From contig JAFTGH010000050.1 of NCBI GenBank assembly GCA_017458005.1, forward strand, positions 1 to 39,813: a stretch of 39,813 nt of DNA, read 5' to 3'. Under the pieces are notes generated by a model that saw nothing but the letters and a program-made list of their open reading frames with translations, was not told the origin of the DNA and made no database searches. Position 1 is the first letter of the stretch; the number at the start of each line of letters is the position of its first letter. The DNA is from Prevotella sp. (GTDB taxonomy: Bacteria > Bacteroidota > Bacteroidia > Bacteroidales > Bacteroidaceae). The position numbers and the translations under genes are program-made. Positions 9,901 to 16,206 of the stretch are shown one piece after another.

Positions 9901-10261
9901 TGGCGTTGACAGTTACGCTGCTATGTGGAGCGAGAGCAATCCTAACGGCTCACTGCCTCGCCTGACTCGTCTGGACAACAACAAGAACAGCCGTATCAGC
10001 GACGCTTGGATTGAGAACGGTAACTTCCTGAAGATCTCCAACATCCAGGTTGGTTACACACTGCCACGCGACATCGTCAAGAAACTGTTGATTCAGAATG
10101 CCCGCGTATACTTCGCTATCCAGAACCTCGCTACTATTTCTCCTTACACCAAGTACGGAGATCCTGAGGTTGGTCAGGGTAGTGTCATCTACACTGGTCT
10201 TGATACTGGTCGTTATGCAACTCCTCGCACCTTCCAGTTCGGTCTTAATATCACATTCTAA
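6989..10261 (+). CDS. SusC/RagA family TonB-dependent outer-membrane transporter (right copy)
   Basis: A 1090-residue SusC-type transporter with the same domain order as the left copy: signal peptide ending AMAQ, regulatory-like beta-sandwich, plug, barrel, C-terminal GLNITF. The first ~55 codons are almost identical to the left copy at the DNA level, including silent positions. Other stretches differ mainly in probable loops (around residues 555-580 and 685-720) and near the C-terminus. It is the copy facing the recognisable promoter at 6754-6761, so it is probably the expressed one in this orientation. It is followed after 47 bases by its susD. No neighbour indicates the substrate. Confidence 0.93.
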   Translation: MNLKTKSLQKPLVFLFLLCLFPLGAMAQSIVKGTVNDETGEPVIGATVKVQGTNEGAITDFDGNFSVKAASNATLSVSYVGYITQQVAVGGRSTINIVLKEDTNTLNDVVVIGYGTMKKSDISGSVATINKEQMERKVPVNIAQALQGAAAGVMVTNQDGAPGTASAIRIRGIGTINGDAQPLYVVDGVQVGNNADFVNPSDIENIEILKDASASAIYGSAGANGVIMITTKHGQKGKMNINVTADFGIQTLPWKLDTLTGDDYARSIRESKANDGATLNNQIWSEVYDGKRNYIDWQDQMYQTGFKQQYGISASGGTDKTQYNFSVGYLNNKGIVVNTNYDRLTARASIKSKVNDYVEFGGDVNYMYSTVKGNNIGLGNNANLSSQRDIAQMAPSLDYIDDVTGEHILVNVVNPDGTYGASKAPTPDGWEGMTAGAQNPYASQMEIGRETRNSRISINPYIDITLLKLKEHTLNLHSIASWTQTNSDNDEFSGLYKRYNMVGGKMTQVTYQGRDQAYYSFGLGQSKGLSKGIETYLTYNWNTDFNNLTLMVGNSVSKYEGSWVSASAHSFPFATNRLISLTEDKESINGNGGFNAQVKTISYYGRLIYSLFDRYILTATVRRDGSSNFGSKNRWGTFPSAAFAWRITEEPFMKDVKWLNNAKLRIGWGQTGNAGNIAGRADYALATAETTYQFYKEGQGGGTSGDFTRYIGAYAPLVDNNLKWETNEQLNFGLDLGFLNNDLTVTIDYFTRKTKDLLLERQIRPSAGYSSIYTNFGQINNYGLEFSVNYNKRLNKDWSINVAFNGSTLKNEIKKMGVDYTSTASGGNSTYSADDIDGSNIGAISGTGFVWNDHSICREGEAVGSYYGYRVAGIIKTEEDLAKAKAQGQNAAMGDYLFVDTDGNGTLNDADRVILGNGLPSFNFGLNLSATYKNWDFSVYTYGVLGMDILSYSKMRMSIMNPSDDSWTPALGVDSYAAMWSESNPNGSLPRLTRLDNNKNSRISDAWIENGNFLKISNIQVGYTLPRDIVKKLLIQNARVYFAIQNLATISPYTKYGDPEVGQGSVIYTGLDTGRYATPRTFQFGLNITF

Positions 10262-10308
10262 AAGTATTGTAATAAAGAATAGACGAAATAAACATAAAAG
10301 ACTTTATT

Positions 10309-12219
10309 ATGAAAAGAAAATCAATATATAGTTTGATTGCAGGAGCACTGGTATTGGCTGGATTCTCCTCCTGTGACAACGACAAGTTTCTGGACGTAGA
10401 TCAATATGACGTTGCAGACCTTAAGTATCAGTTTGAGAGCGATCATGCAGCACGTGTCAGTTTGAATGGTATTTATGTATACAATAACGTAAGTAAACAG
10501 GATAATTCCTGGGGATACAAACCCAATATGTTTACCGGCAGCCACCCGACAATGGATACCCAGTGTACGGGTTGGGACGTGAAGTTCCTCGATCAGACAT
10601 GGGACGCTAACGTAGGTGAACTCGGTGAGGGCTGGGCCCATGCTTACGCTGCTATCTGTCGCGCTAACCTCTATCTGGCTGGTCTGGAGGAGGCGGAAAA
10701 CATTAGTGCTTCAGCCAAGGCTCTTTGTGAGGGTGAGGCTCGTGCACTCCGTGGCTATTTCTACACATGGCTTGCCACGACTTTCGGTCGTGTGCCTATG
10801 CTTGCCACTGGTGAGGACTTTAACAACACGCCTAACAAGGCTGCTGCTGAGACCTACGAGGAGATGTGGGACTTCATCATCGAGGACTTTACTGCTGCTG
10901 CTAATCTCCTGGATTGGACTCCTTATAACAAAGAGTATGGTCGTTGCACCAAGGGTATGGCTAAGGCTTACCTCGCTGATGCCTATATGTGGAAGGCTTA
11001 CCGTGTTCCATCAGCAGCAGCCGACTGCTATGCCAAGGCAAAGAGTGAGTTGAAGAGCATCATCGACAGCGGTACCTATGAACTTTCTTCTAACTTCGCT
11101 ACCAACTGGGATCCCGCAGGATTCTGGAACAAGGAGTGTATCTGGGCGATGTGTTCTGATGAAGGTAACCAGTGGAGCAGTTGGGGTGGCGACCGTACCA
11201 TCACTTTCTGTAATCCTAACATGCTGAAGTGGTTCTGCGCTTGTCCTGAGAACGGAGGCTGGGGTGCCCAGTACCTCTCATGGGAATGGTATGCAAGTTA
11301 TGAGTCTGGTGACACCCGTCGTGACGCGTCTTGCGCTACAGGTGCTGTTCCTGAGGCAGACCTTGCCAAATATGGTATCGAGAAGTCTGAGACTGTATAT
11401 GGATACAATCCTTACCTGAAGGACTCTCTTGGAACTAAAGATGATAATGGTCACGTTGTGAAGCCTTTCTACAATGCTGAAGGTGTGCTGTCTGGAACCA
11501 AGACCATGCAGTTCCACTTCACCAATGGTGAGTTCGCTCCTGCTATCTGGACAACCAAGATGTGGCGTAGTGCCTATGCAGATGGTAATTCTTGGGGTAC
11601 TCAGATGTGGGCTCCAACTATCATCTACGGCAAGCGTTATGCTAACGTGCTGCTTGACTATGCAGAGTGCTGCTTCCGCACTGAGGGAGGGAACTCTGCC
11701 GCAGGTTGGGCTGCTATTGATGAGATCCGTAACCGTGCATGGGGTAACTTGACAGTTGATCAAGACTACAGCAGGTACTATGCTCACTACAATCAGGTTT
11801 ATGCAGGCAATGGTAAGGATCTTACTATGACCGAGTATCCTGTTGGTGTGCTGACTGCTACAGTTACTGTTCCTGATGCAAAGACCTACTACGAAGCACT
11901 TGCCGCTAAACCAAACCGTGTAGGTTATGTTCACAAGTCTGAGGCTTGGAAGGTCGCTGTCAACGAGGAGCGTCGTAAGGAGTTCAACTCTGAGTGGTGT
12001 CTCTGCCCGGATATGATCAAGTCTGGTTATATTGAGGATCACATTGAGTATAACTATCCAAAGGATGATGGTGGCTCAGACTATGCAAACTATCCTTGGT
12101 CAAAGCGTACCTTCGACTTCGACATCAACAAGATGGATATGCCTATTCCTGCTACAGAGTTGTTGAAGAACACGCTCCTGAAGCAGAATCCTGGCTATGC
12201 AGGTGCTTCGGAGGAATAA
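10309..12219 (+). CDS. SusD/RagB family outer-membrane nutrient-binding lipoprotein (right copy)
   Basis: A 636-residue SusD-like surface lipoprotein. The signal peptide ends in a lipobox GFSSC (Cys22), followed by DNDKFLDV as in the left copy. The mature proteins are near-identical through most of the length. They diverge in the first ~50 residues and in a segment around residues 515-560 that may line the ligand site. It belongs to an operon with the upstream susC (47-base spacing) and is terminated by the hairpin at 12245-12271, which is also the first part of repeat copy 1. Large antisense frames inside the gene (for example 11278-12042) are coding-strand shadows. Confidence 0.93.
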   Translation: MKRKSIYSLIAGALVLAGFSSCDNDKFLDVDQYDVADLKYQFESDHAARVSLNGIYVYNNVSKQDNSWGYKPNMFTGSHPTMDTQCTGWDVKFLDQTWDANVGELGEGWAHAYAAICRANLYLAGLEEAENISASAKALCEGEARALRGYFYTWLATTFGRVPMLATGEDFNNTPNKAAAETYEEMWDFIIEDFTAAANLLDWTPYNKEYGRCTKGMAKAYLADAYMWKAYRVPSAAADCYAKAKSELKSIIDSGTYELSSNFATNWDPAGFWNKECIWAMCSDEGNQWSSWGGDRTITFCNPNMLKWFCACPENGGWGAQYLSWEWYASYESGDTRRDASCATGAVPEADLAKYGIEKSETVYGYNPYLKDSLGTKDDNGHVVKPFYNAEGVLSGTKTMQFHFTNGEFAPAIWTTKMWRSAYADGNSWGTQMWAPTIIYGKRYANVLLDYAECCFRTEGGNSAAGWAAIDEIRNRAWGNLTVDQDYSRYYAHYNQVYAGNGKDLTMTEYPVGVLTATVTVPDAKTYYEALAAKPNRVGYVHKSEAWKVAVNEERRKEFNSEWCLCPDMIKSGYIEDHIEYNYPKDDGGSDYANYPWSKRTFDFDINKMDMPIPATELLKNTLLKQNPGYAGASEE

Positions 12220-12240
12220 AGCAATACTTAGATAGTAATA

Positions 12241-12341
12241 AAAAGGAGTCACATCACCACGATGTGGCTCCCTTTTGTTTTTCCCTCTCCCAAAGTTTTT
12301 CTGGGAAAGTTTGGAAGATTGGAAATAATATTATACCTTTG
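12241..12341 (+). repeat. Terminator-promoter repeat, copy 1
   Basis: Three parts in order. First, an 11-bp hairpin (12245-12255 with 12261-12271, one G-T wobble) with a T-rich tail, ending the susD transcript. Second, a conserved block TCCCAAAGTTTTTCTGGG plus AAAGTTTGG. Third, a promoter with -33 TTTG (12310-12313), a 20-base spacer and -7 TACCTTTG (12334-12341). The promoter lies 28 bases before the ORF6N gene. Three more copies follow downstream. Confidence 0.8.
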
Positions 12342-12368
12342 CAGATGAAATAGAAGTATATCAACAAA

Positions 12369-12947
12369 ATGACAGATTTATTACTCATACAAAGCAGAAT
12401 TTTCGAGATAAGAGGAATTCGTGTCATGCTTGACCGTGATTTGGCTTCACTTTACGGAGTGGAAACGAAGGTGTTGAATCAAGCGGTAAAACGCAATATC
12501 AGAAGATTTCCATCCGACTTTATGTTTCAATTGACTAAAGAAGAATTAAATAATTGGAAGTCACAAATTGTTACCTCCAATTCGGACAAGATGGGACTAC
12601 GACGCCCACCTTATGCCTTTACAGAACAAGGAGTTGCTATGCTAAGTGGGGTTTTGAATTCTAATGCCGCTATTGATACAAACATAAAGATTATGCGAGC
12701 CTTCGTCGCTGTTAGGAGAATGTTAGCATTACCAGATACTTCTGATAGAATCTCTAAGTTGGAGGAGGAGTTGGAATCGCTCAAAAAAGACATGAACGAT
12801 TCCTTAGCAGACCAAAATGACATAAATGAGTCAACTCGTGCCCAAATTGATGCTATTAGTACCGCATTGGCAGAACTGCAAGTTCCTACAGAAAAGAAGA
12901 AATACAAACCTATCGGCTTTGTAATACCTAATGATGATAAAGAATGA
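12369..12947 (+). CDS. ORF6N domain-containing DNA-binding protein
   Basis: A 192-residue protein with an N-terminal ORF6N domain (about 8-95). Typical motifs are IRGIRVMLDRDLASLYGVETKVLNQ written across residues 15-40, RFPSDFMFQLT, and the PYAFTEQGVAMLSGVL stretch. A charged coiled-coil-like segment follows (about 125-165), then a basic tail. ORF6N proteins are frequent in Bacteroidota accessory regions and phages and are thought to bind DNA; the exact role is unknown. It is transcribed from its own copy of the terminator-promoter repeat and has no partner gene, unlike the toxin-antitoxin units that follow. Confidence 0.88.
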   Translation: MTDLLLIQSRIFEIRGIRVMLDRDLASLYGVETKVLNQAVKRNIRRFPSDFMFQLTKEELNNWKSQIVTSNSDKMGLRRPPYAFTEQGVAMLSGVLNSNAAIDTNIKIMRAFVAVRRMLALPDTSDRISKLEEELESLKKDMNDSLADQNDINESTRAQIDAISTALAELQVPTEKKKYKPIGFVIPNDDKE

Positions 12948-12980
12948 GAACTCAATCCCTCACTTTTATAAACTGCTCCG

Positions 12981-13071
12981 CATCACCACGATGTGACTCC
13001 CTTTTGCTTCCCCACCCTCCCAAAGTTTTTCTGGGAAAGTTTGGGACTTACAATTTTTCTTCGTACATTTG
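12981..13071 (+). repeat. Terminator-promoter repeat, copy 2 (left hairpin arm degraded)
   Basis: It shares CATCACCACGATGTGACTCC and the conserved TCCCAAAGTTTTTCTGGG plus AAAGTTTGGG block with the other copies. The left arm of the hairpin is altered, so only about four pairs remain and termination is probably lost. The promoter is intact: TTTG (13040-13043), 20-base spacer, TACATTTG (13064-13071), 27 bases before the antitoxin start. Confidence 0.75.
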
Positions 13072-13097
13072 CAACCGAAGAGAAAAAGTAAAGAAGT

Positions 13098-13370
13098 ATG
13101 GCAACTATAACATTGAACCAAACTATATACAATCATGCTAAGAAATATGCAGAATCGCAGAATCTTAGTGTGGATGAGTTTATAGTGTCTCTTATTAACA
13201 AGTTTGTTCCATCTAAAAGAAAGAAGAAATACCAAATGAAATCAATAGACGAATTGTCACCTGAACTCCAAGAAATTATTGGCTTTGCCAAACCGACAGG
13301 TGAAGACAGGGATGACATTAACGGAGATAATGCCAGAATGGGGTATCTTTCTGAGAAATACAATTTATGA
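13098..13370 (+). CDS. Antitoxin of a VapBC-type pair (DUF6364-like)
   Basis: A 90-residue protein. The N-terminal half (ITLNQTIYNHAKKYAESQNLSVDEFIVSLINKF) has the pattern of a ribbon-helix-helix DNA-binding fold seen in many antitoxins. The charged C-terminal half would neutralise the toxin. It overlaps the next gene by four bases (ATGA), the usual antitoxin-toxin arrangement. It is probably autoregulatory with its toxin at the repeat-borne promoter just upstream. The family name is tentative; the antitoxin role is inferred mainly from context. Confidence 0.75.
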   Translation: MATITLNQTIYNHAKKYAESQNLSVDEFIVSLINKFVPSKRKKKYQMKSIDELSPELQEIIGFAKPTGEDRDDINGDNARMGYLSEKYNL

Positions 13371-13789
13371 AAAAGATTTTCTTAGATACTAACATCTTAC
13401 TCGATGTCATAGAAGGACGTCCAAAATTTCTTGTTGCATCTTCTAATGTTTTGGATTTTGCTATAAGGAAAAAGATACAACTATTTGCCACTTCTCTAAC
13501 TTTTGCAAATTGTGCTTATATAGCACGAAAAAATGTTGGATACGAAAACGCTATAAAAGGCTTAATTGCTTTAAAGAAACTAATCACTATAGCACCCATG
13601 GATGACCAACAATGTGAGAAAGCATTGCATTCGGTAGCACCAGATTTTGAAGATATGCTTCAATATATGGCTGCTCAGGCTGCAGAATGTGAGATCATTG
13701 TAACAAGAGATTACAACAGACACTTCCCTACTGATGGAATCCCTATCATGTCCCCAGAATCTTTCCTTGAAACTTTTGCTAAAGAATAA
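13367..13789 (+). CDS. PIN-domain ribonuclease toxin (VapC-like), intact
   Basis: A 140-residue PIN domain protein, full length for the family. Acidic metal-binding residues are visible: Asp7 in FLDTNILLD, Glu95/Asp96 in DFEDMLQY, and Asp115 in IVTRDYNRHF. PIN toxins cleave RNA, often tRNA, when freed from their antitoxin. The gene overlaps its antitoxin gene by four bases and is followed immediately by repeat copy 3. It is the only complete toxin among the units of this array. Confidence 0.88.
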   Translation: MKKIFLDTNILLDVIEGRPKFLVASSNVLDFAIRKKIQLFATSLTFANCAYIARKNVGYENAIKGLIALKKLITIAPMDDQQCEKALHSVAPDFEDMLQYMAAQAAECEIIVTRDYNRHFPTDGIPIMSPESFLETFAKE

Positions 13790-13796
13790 GTAATAA

Positions 13797-13899
13797 AAGC
13801 GGAGTCACATCACCACGATGTGGCTCCCTTTTGTTTTTCCTACTCTCCCAAAGTTTTTCTGGGAAAGTTTGGAAGATATTTAGAAAATAGTTATCTTTG
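13797..13899 (+). repeat. Terminator-promoter repeat, copy 3
   Basis: A complete copy: an 11-bp hairpin beginning GGAGTCACATC at 13801 with a T-rich tail, the conserved TCCCAAAGTTTTTCTGGG plus AAAGTTTGG block, and a promoter TTTG (13868-13871), 20 bases, TATCTTTG (13892-13899). The stretch from the conserved block through the -7 element and the next few bases (CAAACGA) is identical to copy 4. This suggests copies 3 and 4 are the most recent duplicates. Confidence 0.8.
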
Positions 13900-13928
13900 C
13901 AAACGATAATACTAATAAAAGTGAGAAT

Positions 13929-14078
13929 ATGCCAACAAAAACTATTAGAAGGAGGAGATTGACTCCTGAGGAGAATAGAGCAATTAATGCTACCAAACCT
14001 GCATTGAACAGGAGTATGCAGGCTTTTAGAACGCACAGAGGCGAACTGAAAGTTTATGATCCCGCCTTACTTATGTAG
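13929..14078 (+). CDS. Small antitoxin-like protein (49 aa)
   Basis: An ATG frame of 49 codons, starting 30 bases after the repeat-borne -7 element. The N-terminus is strongly basic (TIRRRRLTPEEN). The C-terminus FRTHRGELKVYDPALLM resembles the tails of small Bacteroidota antitoxins encoded before PIN toxins. The remains of a PIN toxin follow directly, so an antitoxin role is inferred. It could itself be a shortened remnant. Confidence 0.5.
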   Translation: MPTKTIRRRRLTPEENRAINATKPALNRSMQAFRTHRGELKVYDPALLM

Positions 14079-14098
14079 GTCGGTGTTTTTCTAAACAC

Positions 14099-14269
14099 AT
14101 GGAAACTTTTTCTCGCTTACGAGTAAACTCTGCTCAGGGACACAAAGACCCGTCGGACCACGTTATCATTTCGCATGCTATAACAGAGAAATTACCATTG
14201 GTTTCCAGCGACACAAGATTCCCTTTTTATAAGAAACAAGGTCTTGATTTGATTTTAAATGAAAGATAA
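14099..14269 (+). pseudogene. Truncated PIN toxin (C-terminal fragment)
   Basis: An open frame of 56 codons encodes only the C-terminal third of a VapC-type PIN domain: GHKDPSDHVIISHAITEKLPLVSSDTRF spread over residues 15-42, then YKKQGLDLILN. The DPSDH and SSDT motifs carry the second and third acidic positions. The N-terminal LDTHxLxW part that every active PIN toxin needs is absent. No matching sequence is present between the small antitoxin gene and this fragment, so an internal deletion removed it. It is in a different frame from the upstream gene. Confidence 0.75.
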
Positions 14270-14289
14270 GTAAATATCGAATATTATTA

Positions 14290-14391
14290 AAGCGGAGTCA
14301 CATCACCACGATGTGGCTCTCTTTTGATTTTCCACTCTTCCAAAGTTTTTCTGGGAAAGTTTGGAAGATATTTAGAAAATAGTTATCTTTG
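14290..14391 (+). repeat. Terminator-promoter repeat, copy 4
   Basis: A complete copy: hairpin from 14294, T-rich tail, conserved block (first base pair changed to TTCCAAAG, which keeps the small stem through a wobble), then promoter TTTG (14360-14363), 20 bases, TATCTTTG (14384-14391), 25 bases before the next antitoxin gene. Confidence 0.8.
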
Positions 14392-14415
14392 CAAACGAAA
14401 AAAAATGAATAGAAT

Positions 14416-14658
14416 ATGAATACGTCAACATCTATATCCACTACCGACAGTTATTGGAACATGCTGAAGCATTTAAGTGATGATGTCAAAATAGACCTCA
14501 TTACTTTATTGTCAAGTTCATTAAAGAAAAAAAAGGAGAAGTCAGTTTCAGCCAGTAACTTCTATGGAATTTGGGGGGATGATGGGATGACTACTGAAGA
14601 GTTTGTTGACGAGATACGATCTTTTCGTAGATTTAATCATGATATAGTGGAATTATAA
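14416..14658 (+). CDS. Antitoxin of a second VapC-type pair
   Basis: An 80-residue protein. It has the layout of small Bacteroidota antitoxins paired with PIN toxins: a YWNMLKHLSDDVKIDLITLLSSSL helical N-terminal segment, a lysine run, then SNFYGIWGDDGMTTEEFVDEIR and a charged tail. That recognition is from memory of the family, not from a search. It is intact, has its own repeat-borne promoter, and ends 3 bases before a PIN gene that is broken. Confidence 0.7.
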   Translation: MNTSTSISTTDSYWNMLKHLSDDVKIDLITLLSSSLKKKKEKSVSASNFYGIWGDDGMTTEEFVDEIRSFRRFNHDIVEL

Positions 14659-14661
14659 ATC

Positions 14662-14941
14662 ATGAAAAATTATTTGCTGGATACAAATATTTGTGTATTT
14701 CTTTTGCGAGGAATGTATGAGGTAGACCAGAAGATTAATCATGTTGGTCTAAATAGAAGCCTTGGACTTTTGTGCAAAAGAAAAAATTCGTCTTCGCTTA
14801 GTTGGTACACCTGCAGAGGATGACTTTGATTTACTAATCGGGTGTACTGCGGTAGTCAGTGATATGACTATGGTAACAGAAAACATTAAACATTTTAAGA
14901 ATATTGATGGTATTCATTTAGAAAACTGGATAAATCGTTAA
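14662..14941 (+). pseudogene. PIN toxin with internal deletion and frameshift
   Basis: The first 29 codons give a good PIN start (MKNYLLDTNICVFLLRGMYE), with the first acidic residue in LDTN. The frame then runs into unrelated sequence. The C-terminal part resumes in another frame (ALDFCAKEKIRLRLVGTPAEDDFDLLIGCTA across 14758-14850, then MTMVTENIKHFKNIDGIHLENWI). About a third of the domain is missing between them. The DDFDLLIG and TEN motifs are recognisably VapC. The product cannot be an active nuclease, while its antitoxin remains open. Confidence 0.78.
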
Positions 14942-15160
14942 TAAGTAATTTAGAATGATGCCTTCCATCACGTGTTAGTAAGCCTCCATCGCAAGATTGT
15001 CATGCCTCCGATTGAGGAACGGACGGTCTCCAATGGCTGATGAGAGGCTCTCACGTCAAGGATGGAATACTCTTGTCTTCACTATCGGAGGCTTTAGTAA
15101 TGGAAAACCTCCTAAAACACATGAAAAGAAAGTTCGTCGAACTCACGCTACTTTAACGCT
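14942..15160. other. Unexplained 219-base intergenic element with inverted repeats and an 18-codon frame
   Basis: This gap lies between the broken PIN gene and the convergent aldolase gene. GCCTCCGAT (15004-15012) pairs with ATCGGAGGC (15084-15092), GAGAGGCTCTC is a local hairpin, and a further GCCTCC lies at about 14981. An 18-residue frame (15100-15156; MENLLKHMKRKFVELTLL) begins in the right half. It feels familiar from Bacteroidales intergenic regions, but I cannot name it. It could be a structured RNA, the end of a mobile remnant, or the end of the array. No copy of the terminator-promoter repeat is present. Confidence 0.3.
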
Positions 15161-16192
15161 TTACGCATCCAGTATTCTCTCTAATTCCCTCAATTCTTCC
15201 TCCGTCGTTGCCCAACTCGTCACAAAGCGGCAGATGGTACGATGTCCTGGGGCTTGTCCCCAATGGGTGAACTCTATCTGCTGGGAGAGCCTTTCCACTA
15301 CCGCATCAGGCAGGATGACAAACTGCTGGTTGGTGGGGGAATCGAGGTAGAACTCAAAGCCAAGACGCTTGAACAGTTCTTTCATCCGCTTTGCCATCTC
15401 ATTGGCATGACGTGCCAGTTGGAAGTAGAGGTCGTCAGTAAATAACGCCTCAAACTGCAGTCCTATCAAGGCACCTTTGGCAATCACGGCACCATGCTGC
15501 TTCTGAATAGAGAAGAAATGCTTATGCGCACGTCGATTGGTGAAGACGACAGCCTCACCGCAGAGGGCACCAATCTTGGTGCCACCAATATAGAACACAT
15601 CACAATGACGAGCAAGGTAAGGCAGGGTGATGTCGTTACCCTCTGCCGTCAGTCCGTAGCCCAGACGAGCGCCGTCGATATACAAGGGAATCTCATAATG
15701 CTGGCATACTTGGTAGATATCGTCCAGTTCTTTCGCCGTATAGAGTGTTCCCAACTCCGTGGGGAAGGTGATATACACCAAACCTGGGAACACCGCATGG
15801 GCATTATTTCCATCGTGCATGAAGTCGTCGAGATACTTATCAAGCACTTTCGGGTCCATCTTCCCCTCCGTACCAGGCAGGGTGATAATCTTATGTTCCG
15901 TAAACTCGACGGCACCCGCCTCATGGACGTTGATATGCCCTGTCTCCACACAGATCACGCCTTCATACTGGTAAAGCATAGAGTCGATGGTGGTAGCATT
16001 GGTCTGAGTACCTCCAGTCAAGAAGAAAATCTGGGCATCAGGCATGCCACATGCCTCACGGATGCGCTCTTTTGCCCGCTCACTAAACTCATCGAAGCCA
16101 TAAGGGGTCGTCCTTACGTCATTATACCTCACGAGGTTTTCCAGCACCTTCGGGTGAGCCCCGTTGTTATAGTCACACTCAAATGAAATCAT
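15161..16192 (-). CDS. ltaE: Low-specificity L-threonine aldolase / beta-eliminating lyase family PLP enzyme
   Basis: A 343-residue fold-type I PLP enzyme of the threonine aldolase family, which cleaves L-threonine or allo-threonine to glycine and acetaldehyde. Visible: the N-terminal ECDYNNGAHPKVL opening, GGTQTNATTIDSML (cofactor phosphate region), the YIDGARLGYGL motif with Asp173 against the pyridine nitrogen, and the PLP lysine in YIGGTKIGAL (Lys206). It is the last gene of the arginine/proline cluster, 14 bases after argF', and is probably co-transcribed. Its relation to arginine or proline synthesis is not obvious. The exact substrate is uncertain because this family is often named loosely. 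Confidence 0.82.
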   Translation of the reverse strand: MISFECDYNNGAHPKVLENLVRYNDVRTTPYGFDEFSERAKERIREACGMPDAQIFFLTGGTQTNATTIDSMLYQYEGVICVETGHINVHEAGAVEFTEHKIITLPGTEGKMDPKVLDKYLDDFMHDGNNAHAVFPGLVYITFPTELGTLYTAKELDDIYQVCQHYEIPLYIDGARLGYGLTAEGNDITLPYLARHCDVFYIGGTKIGALCGEAVVFTNRRAHKHFFSIQKQHGAVIAKGALIGLQFEALFTDDLYFQLARHANEMAKRMKELFKRLGFEFYLDSPTNQQFVILPDAVVERLSQQIEFTHWGQAPGHRTICRFVTSWATTEEELRELERILDA

Positions 16193-16206
16193 AACTATGA
16201 ACTAAA

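Noticed and set aside
12241-14391. Integron cassette array (attC sites)
   Set aside because: No integron integrase is present and the repeats lack attC core sites (RYYYAAC/GTTRRRY); promoters inside each repeat are also unlike attC.
12241-14391. CRISPR array
   Set aside because: Repeats are ~100 bases and 500-800 bases apart with genes between; no cas genes are present.
14997-15350. 117-codon frame starting at TTG in the intergenic element
   Set aside because: Half of it is antisense to the aldolase gene and the start is a rare codon; only the shorter 18-codon frame inside is worth noting.
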